From NCBI GenBank assembly GCA_050249455.1, contig JBFWQM010000322.1, positions 1-5,013 of the forward strand: 5,013 nt of DNA, in the 5' to 3' direction. This DNA comes from JBFWQM01 sp050249455. Lineage in GTDB: Bacteria > Pseudomonadota > Alphaproteobacteria > MPNO01 > VGEU01. Position 1 is the stretch's first letter. The number at the start of each line of letters is the position of its first letter. This document shows positions 1-4,871 of this stretch, piece by piece. The notes beneath the pieces were generated by a model. The model was not told the origin of the DNA and did no database searches. It saw only the letters and a program-made list of their open reading frames with translations. Position numbers and translations under genes: made by a program.

Positions 1-932
1 ATTTCGAGGAGTTCATCGACCGCTACGGCGCGACCGACGCGGGCAAGTACACCGCGACGCGCGACGTCACCTCCTACGCCATCATCAAGGAGGAGGAGGC
101 CGGCCGCGCCTCGCCGCACGGCGGCGCGTGGCTGAGCTTCGAGCACATCCCGGAGCCGGAGCTGCGCGCGGCGTTCGGACCCGTCATCGACCGGCTGAAG
201 AAGAACGGCATCGACCTGCTCAAGGACCCGGTGGAGGTGGCGCCGATCGCGCACTACCACATGGGCGGCGTGCGCGTGGACGCCGAGATGGCGACGCGCG
301 TGCCCGGCCTCTACGCCGGGGGCGAGGCGGTCGGCGGCGCCAACGGCGCCAACCGGCTGTCCGGCAACGCGATCACCGAGGCGTTCGTGTTCGGCGAACG
401 CGCCGGCCGGTTCGCCGCCGGCTTCGCCGCGAACCGCGCCGCGGCATGGGACGCGGCGGCGGCCGCGCCGTTCGTGGACGAGATCGCGGCGGTGAAGGGC
501 CGCATGGTCGCGGGGAAGAAGTGGAAGCACTCCCCCACGGGAGCGATGATGACGGAGCTGCAGTCCCTGATGTGGGAGAAGGTCGGGCTGCTGCGCACGG
601 CGCCGAAGCTCGACGACGCGCTGGCGCGCATCCGCGCCATGCGCCACGAGCAGCATCCGGCGCTCGAGCTCGCGGCGGAGACGCCCTACAACATGGCGCT
701 GCTCGACTGGTTCGACCTGCGCTCGTCGCTGCTGACGGCGGAGACGGTGGCGGCGGCGGCGATCGCGCGGACAGAGAGCCGCGGCGCGCACCAGCGCGAG
801 GACTTCCCGCACACCGACTCCGCGCAGACCTTCAACCAGACGCTGGCGCTGGATCGCGGGACGGTCCGCCTCGGCAAGGCGCCGGTCGTCGGGCACAGCT
901 ACGAGATGGCGGACGCGGTGGCGGCACAATGA
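1..932 (+). CDS. Fumarate reductase/succinate dehydrogenase-type FAD flavoprotein, C-terminal part (5' end outside window)
   Basis: The frame is open from base 3 and gives 309 residues to a TGA at 930-932; the N-terminal FAD-binding half lies off the left edge. Seen directly: an RDVTSYA segment whose Arg (codon 60-62) aligns with the catalytic Arg286 region of E. coli SdhA; a GRASPHGG segment 15 residues later, the same spacing as in SdhA; HYHMGG at 252-269, matching the substrate-binding HYxMGG; and GANRLSGNA with its Arg at 354-356, matching SdhA Arg399. The helical C-terminal domain follows, with MWEKVGLLR and the family hallmark ARTESRGAHQREDFP. All these active-site residues are present, so it is probably a working C4-dicarboxylate-type dehydrogenase or reductase, but the direction and exact substrate are not readable. 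The ATGA overlap with the next gene indicates co-translation with a 2Fe-2S partner. No sdhC/sdhD-like membrane gene follows, so it need not be the TCA-cycle complex II. Family is near certain, role is open. Confidence 0.93.
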   Translation, partial: FEEFIDRYGATDAGKYTATRDVTSYAIIKEEEAGRASPHGGAWLSFEHIPEPELRAAFGPVIDRLKKNGIDLLKDPVEVAPIAHYHMGGVRVDAEMATRVPGLYAGGEAVGGANGANRLSGNAITEAFVFGERAGRFAAGFAANRAAAWDAAAAAPFVDEIAAVKGRMVAGKKWKHSPTGAMMTELQSLMWEKVGLLRTAPKLDDALARIRAMRHEQHPALELAAETPYNMALLDWFDLRSSLLTAETVAAAAIARTESRGAHQREDFPHTDSAQTFNQTLALDRGTVRLGKAPVVGHSYEMADAVAAQ

Positions 933-1300
933 GCGAGACCCTGAACGCCGGCCCTGCCACCAAGACGATGACCCTGCGGGTGCGCCGCGGCGCACCCGGC
1001 GAGACGCCGCGCTACGATGCGTTCGAGGTGCCGTACCAGGACGGGACGTCGGTGCTCGACGCTTTGATGTGGATCCGCGCCGCGGTCGACCCCTCGCTCG
1101 CGGTGCGCTTCAGCTGCGTTAACGCCAACGCGTGCAAGGAGTGCATGCTGCTGGTCGACGGCAAGACCGAGTACGCCTGCACCGCGCGGCTCAAGGCCGG
1201 CGTCGTGACGCTCGATCCGCTCGACAACAAGGAGCTGATCCGCGACCTCGTCACCGACATCGTCCCGCCCAAGGAGCGGCTGCGCAACATCGTCGGGTAG
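929..1300 (+). CDS. Stand-alone 2Fe-2S ferredoxin-domain protein (SdhB/FrdB N-terminal domain only)
   Basis: A 123-residue protein starting at the ATG that overlaps the flavoprotein stop (ATGA). The reading frame is open far upstream, but only this start gives an SdhB-like N-terminus, and that upstream part is out of frame with the flavoprotein. Residues about 14-50 form the beta-grasp start (TLRVRR, then VLDALMWI as in SdhB), and residues 101-110 (KELIRDLVTD) resemble the domain end in SdhB. Four cysteines, C63, C69, C72 and C84, can hold one 2Fe-2S cluster. The spacing is C-x5-C-x2-C-x11-C, one residue longer in the first gap than the usual SdhB C-x4-C-x2-C/D-x11-C. The protein ends where SdhB's 4Fe-4S/3Fe-4S helical domain would begin, so it has a single cluster. 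It probably takes electrons from, or gives them to, the FAD of the upstream subunit in the cytoplasm; the onward partner is not in the window. No strong Shine-Dalgarno is visible, which fits translational coupling. Confidence 0.9.
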   Translation: MSETLNAGPATKTMTLRVRRGAPGETPRYDAFEVPYQDGTSVLDALMWIRAAVDPSLAVRFSCVNANACKECMLLVDGKTEYACTARLKAGVVTLDPLDNKELIRDLVTDIVPPKERLRNIVG

Positions 1301-1320
1301 CTGGGCGGCGGATACGAAGA

Positions 1321-1346
1321 GGGCGGGTCTGAGACCCGCCCCTACG
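1321..1346 (+). repeat. REP-like palindromic element, copy 1
   Basis: Bases 1321-1341 form a nearly perfect palindrome: a 10-bp arm GGGCGGGTCT, a single G, then AGACCCGCCC. It is followed by CTACG. The reverse complement of 1321-1346 matches 1376-1401 at 25 of 26 positions, so the two copies point at each other. It lies 20 nt after the 2Fe-2S gene stop, in the gap between convergent genes. This form, a short CGTAG flank plus a GC-rich hairpin, resembles dispersed extragenic palindromes found in many proteobacterial genomes. It could also act as a transcription stop or mRNA stabiliser, although there is no T-run after the stem. Confidence 0.8.
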
Positions 1347-1375
1347 TAGGGTCGGCGTGATCGCTGATGATTTTC

Positions 1376-1401
1376 CGTAGGGGCGGGTCTCAAACCCGCC
1401 C
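1376..1401 (-). repeat. REP-like palindromic element, copy 2 (inverted relative to copy 1)
   Basis: CGTAG at 1376-1380 precedes an arm GGGCGGGT (1381-1388), a 5-nt loop CTCAA and the arm ACCCGCCC (1394-1401). It differs from the reverse complement of copy 1 at one base, in the inner stem, so this hairpin has an 8-bp rather than a 10-bp stem. A 29-nt spacer (1347-1375) separates the copies. The pair could fold as two separate hairpins or as one long stem of 26 nearly matched bases. It ends 6 nt before the Rieske gene stop, so it sits in the 3' end of both convergent transcripts. Confidence 0.8.
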
Positions 1402-1407
1402 GCGGCG

Positions 1408-2430
1408 TCACCGCGCCTCGCCCTCGATCATCCGCGCCAGCAGGCGCTGGGCGGCGATCACGCCGGCGTCGGCGTTGATGTCGATCTTCGGGCGCTTCTC
1501 GCGGTCGCTGTCGATCGAGGCCTGCTGCGCCTCGATGATGCCGACGTCCTCGAAGAACGCGCCGCCGGCCGCCTTCCTCAGGAACTCGGTCAGGCTGTCG
1601 TCGTCGCGGCGGAAGTTGCGCGCGTGGTGCCAGAAATAGTGCGACGTCGTCGCGGTCTCCGGCGTGATGGTGTGGTTGGAATACATCTCGATGCCGTGGG
1701 TGCGGTCGCCGTCGGGCGCGCCGGTGCCGGCGGTGGCGCAGCCGACGTCGATCACCACGTGCGACGGCGGGTGGTAGGTGATGAGTTGCCAGCGGTCGAC
1801 GTTGCCGTTGTAACCGCCGGCCTTGGCGAACATCGGCGGCGGTGGATTGTCCAGGATCCAGCGGTCGATCTGGATGCGGTCGTCGTGGCGGGCGACGTGG
1901 ACCGGGAACTCGACCACCGCATCGGAGCCGAGCGTCGATGCGTGCACGTACTGCACGTGCGACAGGTCCAGCAGGTTGTCCACGATCAGGTTGTAGCCGC
2001 CCTTGACGTAGAAGCGGTCGCCGACCGAGACCCAGCCGGGATCGTCGTTCCAGTGGTAGTCGGGGATCGCCGCGGGGTCGGCGCTGGCCGCGTCGCCCAT
2101 CCAGATCCACACCCAGCGGTGGCGCTCCACCACCGGATAGGACCGGATCGCCGCGCCGGGGGGCACCGCGGTCTGGCCGGGCACCTGCACCACGGCGCCG
2201 CTGCGGTCGAAGACGAGCCCGTGGTAGCCGCACTGGATCGTGTCGCCGATCACCTTGCCGCAGGACAGCGGCAGGTTGCGGTGGACGCAGCGGTCCTCCA
2301 GCGCCACCGGCTTGCCGGCGCGGTCGCGGAACAGCACCACCGGCTCGCCCAGGAGGGTGCGGGCCAGCACGCCGCCCGACGGCACCTCGTGGTTCCACGC
2401 CGCCACGTACCAACAATTGCGCAGGAACAT
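1408..2430 (-). CDS. Rieske non-haem iron aromatic-ring/O-demethylase oxygenase, VanA-like, alpha subunit
   Basis: A complete 340-residue protein, close to the usual length of VanA/dicamba monooxygenase-type oxygenases (about 340-360). The ATG at 2430 is chosen because it yields the family N-terminus MFLRNCWYVAAWNHEV and is preceded by GGAGAGG; a 56-residue upstream extension to 2598 looks unlike any family member. The Rieske domain (about residues 5-110) has C48-x-H50 and C67-x2-H70, binding a 2Fe-2S cluster. The catalytic domain has DNLLDLSHVQYVH: bridging Asp155 and iron ligands His158 and His163. The carboxylate ligand is probably Asp295 in the FFEDVGIIEAQQ segment, a family-typical C-terminal block, and the HYFWHHAR segment (264-271) is also typical. 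Such enzymes demethylate or hydroxylate aromatic or related compounds in the cytoplasm with O2 and electrons from a separate ferredoxin reductase; no reductase gene is in the window. The substrate is unknown; the vanillate demethylase name should not be copied onto it. Confidence 0.95.
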   Translation of the reverse strand: MFLRNCWYVAAWNHEVPSGGVLARTLLGEPVVLFRDRAGKPVALEDRCVHRNLPLSCGKVIGDTIQCGYHGLVFDRSGAVVQVPGQTAVPPGAAIRSYPVVERHRWVWIWMGDAASADPAAIPDYHWNDDPGWVSVGDRFYVKGGYNLIVDNLLDLSHVQYVHASTLGSDAVVEFPVHVARHDDRIQIDRWILDNPPPPMFAKAGGYNGNVDRWQLITYHPPSHVVIDVGCATAGTGAPDGDRTHGIEMYSNHTITPETATTSHYFWHHARNFRRDDDSLTEFLRKAAGGAFFEDVGIIEAQQASIDSDREKRPKIDINADAGVIAAQRLLARMIEGEAR

Positions 2431-2433
2431 CGT

Positions 2434-2440
2434 CCTCTCC
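2434..2440 (-). promoter_or_regulatory. Ribosome binding site that fixes the Rieske start
   Basis: On the minus strand GGAGAGG is followed by ACG and then the ATG at 2430. The GGAG core is 6 nt from the start codon. It supports 2430 over the upstream in-frame ATG at 2598. Confidence 0.75.
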
Positions 2441-2459
2441 GGAAATCGCTCGGCTGGCG

Positions 2460-2488
2460 ATGATAGTCGCGATCCTCGGCTGCGACAA
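2460..2488 (-). promoter_or_regulatory. Candidate sigma-70 promoter of the Rieske gene
   Basis: Read on the minus strand: TTGTCG (2488-2483, 4 of 6 to TTGACA), a 17-bp spacer, then TATCAT (2465-2460, 5 of 6 to TATAAT). Transcription would start near 2453, giving a leader of roughly 20-25 nt that holds the ribosome binding site. The -35 box lies inside one arm of the 11-bp inverted repeat at 2481-2491, so a protein bound there would be expected to block it. Based on consensus match and position only. Confidence 0.45.
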
Positions 2489-2597
2489 TTCGGGCCGGGA
2501 TCCGATGGCCGCCGGTGCCGGGTGCGCGCAACGCCTTCGACCGTCGCCGCGCCGTCGGCAACGTCGGCAACCCTGCACGACGCGCGGAATTGTCGCA
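2481..2597. repeat. Widely spaced 11-bp inverted repeat, candidate operator pair
   Basis: TGCGACAATTC at 2481-2491 and its exact reverse complement GAATTGTCGCA at 2587-2597, with 95 nt between them. The match stops sharply at both ends. The left arm covers the Rieske -35 box. The right arm has the same orientation relative to the rightward PAS/chemoreceptor genes, about 258 nt before their start. It could be two sites for one regulator, possibly looping the DNA. No regulator gene is in the window, and each arm is not itself a dyad. Confidence 0.35.
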
Positions 2598-2821
2598 CTT
2601 CAAGACCAAAGCATTCGCGGGCCGATCAATTAGCTAGCGAAGCACATGGAACTTTTCCCGAAACAACAAAGGCATGGTCGCCCGTGAGCGATGATACCCG
2701 CTTTCGGATTCATCAACAGTCCCTTGCGGGTGCAATAAAGCCGATGAAACCAACGATGCTGGATTCATGCCTCTTTAGTTCGCCCAGTCAGACAATCCGC
2801 GCCATTCGTTGACCGAAATTT

Positions 2822-2847
2822 CTCGCGCGTCGTTGCGGGCGCGCGAG
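2822..2847 (+). promoter_or_regulatory. GC hairpin overlapping the PAS-gene ribosome binding site
   Basis: CTCGCGCG (2822-2829) pairs perfectly with CGCGCGAG (2840-2847) around a 10-nt loop. The only nearby Shine-Dalgarno for the ATG at 2855 is GAGG at 2845-2848, so three of its four bases lie in the right arm. If the transcript folds this way, ribosome access to the 2855 start would be reduced. The alternative ATG at 2870 would use GAGG at 2857-2860, outside the stem. The structure is seen in sequence; a regulatory effect is inferred. Confidence 0.35.
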
Positions 2848-2854
2848 GCAAGAC

Positions 2855-3394
2855 ATGAGGACAAGCGCGATGGCAGCGGCCGAGATCACGCCAACCGGCA
2901 GGGAGTGTCCGTTCGGTGACGAAGAACTGATCGTCACGAAGACGGACCTCAAAGGCCACATCACCTACGCCAACGACGTCTTCCTGCGCCTTTCGAAATA
3001 CCCGATCAGCGAGGTCATCGGCGCCCCCCATTGCCTGATCCGGCACCCGGAGATGCCGCGGTGCATCTTCCAGCTCTTGTGGGACACGATCCAGGCAAAG
3101 AAGGAGATCTTCGCCTACGTCGTGAACATGGCGCGCGATGGCGACCACTACTGGGTGTTCGCGCACGTCACGCCGACCCTCGACGCGCAGCGCAACGTCA
3201 CCGGCTTCCATTCCAACCGCCGCAAGCCCAACCCCGAGCAGGTCGCGGCGATCAAGGTCCTGTACGGCCAGCTCCTGGCCGAGGAGAACCGCCATGCCAA
3301 CCGCAAGGACGGCATGATGCGCGGCTACGAGTTGCTGATGGACACCCTGAAGAACAAGGGGCTCGACTATGACGAATTCATCTTCACTGTCTAA
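2855..3394 (+). CDS. Aer-like PAS-domain redox/energy sensor (CetB-like), soluble
   Basis: 179 residues from the ATG at 2855 (GAGG 6 nt upstream); a start at 2870, five residues later, is almost as good. One PAS domain fills about residues 22-122: LIVTKTDLKGHITYAN, then IGAPHCLIRHPEMP, then ARDGDHYWVFAHVTP. These track the FAD-binding PAS of the E. coli aerotaxis receptor Aer (TDLQSYITHAN, RHPDMP, NGDHYWV). Arg63 and His64 match Aer Arg57/His58; Aer Asp60 is Glu66 here. About 55 polar residues, probably helical, follow. No membrane segment or signalling domain is present, so it must act through a partner. The chemoreceptor gene overlaps its last 26 nt, an arrangement like Campylobacter CetB (PAS) with CetA (transducer). 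Inferred role: a cytoplasmic FAD redox sensor passing energy or oxygen status to the downstream transducer. FAD binding is inferred from homology; another cofactor or ligand is possible. Confidence 0.9.
   Translation: MRTSAMAAAEITPTGRECPFGDEELIVTKTDLKGHITYANDVFLRLSKYPISEVIGAPHCLIRHPEMPRCIFQLLWDTIQAKKEIFAYVVNMARDGDHYWVFAHVTPTLDAQRNVTGFHSNRRKPNPEQVAAIKVLYGQLLAEENRHANRKDGMMRGYELLMDTLKNKGLDYDEFIFTV
3356..3361 (+). promoter_or_regulatory. Ribosome binding site of the chemoreceptor inside the PAS gene
   Basis: AAGGGG lies 7 nt before the ATG at 3369, within the last codons of the PAS gene. It supports this start and the 26-nt gene overlap, and suggests coupled translation of sensor and transducer. 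Confidence 0.7.
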
Positions 3395-4820
3395 GGCGAC
3401 GCTGTCGGTCGCCGCCGCCATTGGCATCGTCGTCGCGTCGGGCGTGGCGCGGCTCGCGTTCGGCGTGGCGATCCCGTCATGGGCCGTCGTCATCGAGATT
3501 GCGGCCGCCGGCGCGGCGCTCGCATTCGCCCTGTGGTCGCTGCGGCGCGCGGCCCAGCATGTTCGCGCCGCATCGGCGGTGTGCATGCGGGCCGCGCACG
3601 GCGACTTCGACGCGCGGATCGAGGGCACGCCGGACAATGGCGAGCTGGCCGCGCTGCAGACGGCGGTGAACGCCACGCTCGCGAATTTCGATGCCTTCCT
3701 GCGCGAGACCTCGGCAGTGTGCGCGCGCGCCGCGCGCGGCGACCTCGAGGCCCGCGTCCTCGGCACCTATGAGGGCGCCGGGCTGCTCAAGATGCAGAAG
3801 TCGGTGAACGACATGCTCGACATCGTCGATGCGTTCGTCCGCGAATCGGCCGCCTCGATGGAGTATGTCAGCCGCGGCAAGTGCTTCCGCAAGGTCCTGG
3901 TGCGCGGCCTGCCGGGCTCGTTCCGCAACGGCGCGGTCGTGATCAATGCCGGGACCGAGGCGATGGACCGCAAGATGCGCGACCTTGCCGTCGTCGCCCA
4001 GGCGTTCGGCGACAGCATGGATTCGGTCGCGCAGATGCTGGCCGGGGCCGCCACCGAGCTGCAGTCGGACGCCGGATCGATGGCGGCTGCGGCCGAGCAG
4101 ACAAGCCGGCAGTCGACGGCGGTCGCGGCCGCCGCGGAACAGGCCTCGACCAATGTCCAGACCGTAGCGAGCGCGGCGGAGCAGCTGTCGGCGTCGATCG
4201 CCGAGATCAGCAGCCAGGTGGCGCGTTCGGCGGCCAGCACCGGGCGCGCGGTCTCCGATGCCGGCCAGACCAACCTGCAGATCGAAGGCCTGGCCGAGGC
4301 TGCGCAGCGCATCGGCGATGTCGTGAAGCTGATCAGCGACATCGCGAGCCAGACCAACCTGCTGGCGCTGAACGCCACGATCGAGGCGGCACGCGCCGGC
4401 GAGGCCGGCAAGGGGTTCGCCGTCGTGGCGTCCGAGGTCAAGAGCCTGGCCAACCAGACCGCCAAGGCGACCGACGAGATCGGCGTCAAGATCGCCGAGA
4501 TGCAGGCCGCCACGACCCAGTCGGTGCACGCGGTGCAGACGATCGGCCGCACCATCGCCGAGATCAACGAGGTCTCGGCGACGATCGCATCCGCGGTCGA
4601 GCAGCAGGGCGCCGCGACCCGGGAGATCGCCCACAACGTCCAGCAGGCCTCGGCCGGCACGACGGAGGTCACGGCGAACGTGGTGGGCATCAGCGAGGCG
4701 GCGGCCGACACCGGCCGGATCGCAAGCCGCGTGAGCGGCGCCTCGCAGCGGATCAGCGGCGAGGTGAGCACCCTGCGGGCTGAGGTGGAAAAATTCCTCG
4801 CCCGGATGAAGGCGGCGTGA
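3369..4820 (+). CDS. Methyl-accepting chemotaxis protein with membrane hairpin, HAMP-like repeats and no ligand-binding domain (CetA-like)
   Basis: 483 residues. Two hydrophobic helices, about 10-33 and 39-57, are joined by only a few residues (AIPSW), so there is no periplasmic sensor domain. Residues about 65-200 hold three HAMP-like units at about 46-residue spacing: AVCMRAAHGDFDARI (from 70), AVCARAARGDLEARV (from 116) and a more divergent one around YVSRGKCFRKVLVRG (from 166). A long coiled-coil signalling domain follows, with the kinase-control tip SDIASQTNLLALNATIEAAR (323-342) and then AGEAGKGFAVVASEVKSLA, the most conserved part of all MCPs; it should contact CheA and CheW. Alanine/glutamine/glutamate-rich heptads such as AAAEQ supply likely methylation sites. 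The C-terminus lacks an NWETF-like CheR tether. The gene overlaps the PAS gene and has its own AAGGGG site. Inferred role: transducer for the PAS sensor in energy taxis. No chemotaxis kinase genes are nearby, so it would use a cluster elsewhere. Confidence 0.95.
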   Translation: MTNSSSLSKATLSVAAAIGIVVASGVARLAFGVAIPSWAVVIEIAAAGAALAFALWSLRRAAQHVRAASAVCMRAAHGDFDARIEGTPDNGELAALQTAVNATLANFDAFLRETSAVCARAARGDLEARVLGTYEGAGLLKMQKSVNDMLDIVDAFVRESAASMEYVSRGKCFRKVLVRGLPGSFRNGAVVINAGTEAMDRKMRDLAVVAQAFGDSMDSVAQMLAGAATELQSDAGSMAAAAEQTSRQSTAVAAAAEQASTNVQTVASAAEQLSASIAEISSQVARSAASTGRAVSDAGQTNLQIEGLAEAAQRIGDVVKLISDIASQTNLLALNATIEAARAGEAGKGFAVVASEVKSLANQTAKATDEIGVKIAEMQAATTQSVHAVQTIGRTIAEINEVSATIASAVEQQGAATREIAHNVQQASAGTTEVTANVVGISEAAADTGRIASRVSGASQRISGEVSTLRAEVEKFLARMKAA

Positions 4821-4839
4821 GCTCCGGCCGTTGACGGGC

Positions 4840-4871
4840 GGCGGCGGGGCGGCTCAGGACGCGCCGCCGCC
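4840..4871. terminator. Possible bidirectional hairpin between convergent genes
   Basis: GGCGGCGGGGCG (4840-4851) can pair with CGCGCCGCCGCC (4860-4871) with one mismatch and an 8-nt loop. It begins 19 nt after the chemoreceptor stop and covers the stop codon of the convergent gene. There is no T-run on either strand, and GGC/GCC repeats make such stems common by chance in this GC-rich DNA, so it is a weak call. Confidence 0.25.

Larger units (their letters stand above)
2431..2854. other. Divergent intergenic region between the Rieske gene and the PAS gene
   Basis: 424 bases with no credible gene. Open frames crossing it are extensions or antisense shadows of the Rieske gene with arginine/serine-rich, family-less translations. 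From about 2600 to 2820 it is visibly richer in A and T than the flanking genes, as expected of a promoter region. Contents: the Rieske ribosome binding site and promoter, the 11-bp inverted repeat pair, an 8-base direct repeat GGATTCAT (2706-2713 and 2761-2768), and the hairpin before 2855. I could not find a convincing sigma-70 promoter for the rightward genes. GCCGATCA (2621-2628) and GCCGATGA (2740-2747) each match the sigma-28 -10 element GCCGATAA at 7 of 8, but neither has a good TAAA box at the right distance. Confidence 0.7.

Noticed and set aside
86..98. AAGGAGGAGGAGG run resembling a strong ribosome binding site
   Set aside because: It encodes Lys-Glu-Glu-Glu inside the flavoprotein and no credible start or gene follows it.
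128..928. Long + frame leading into the 2Fe-2S gene, which would add about 267 residues to it
   Set aside because: The added part is Arg/Gly-rich, without family features, and is the out-of-frame shadow of the flavoprotein. The SdhB-like sequence begins only after the ATG at 929.
899..2578. A 559-codon minus-strand open frame across the repeats and the Rieske gene
   Set aside because: It is Arg/Pro/Ala-rich, reads through the REP-like hairpins, and is the shadow of the Rieske gene on the same strand and of the 2Fe-2S gene on the other. It is open only because stops are rare in GC-rich DNA.
2431..2598. Upstream start for the Rieske protein at 2598
   Set aside because: The extra 56 residues resemble no Rieske N-terminus and cross the candidate promoter. 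The start at 2430 has a clear GGAGAGG.
2621..2747. Sigma-28 flagellar promoters at GCCGATCA or GCCGATGA for the taxis genes
   Set aside because: The -10 matches are good (7 of 8), but no TAAA-type -35 box stands at the expected distance, so neither was called as a promoter.
3477..4771. Long minus-strand open frames opposite the chemoreceptor
   Set aside because: They are antisense shadows of a well-supported MCP, with no start signal or recognisable domain.
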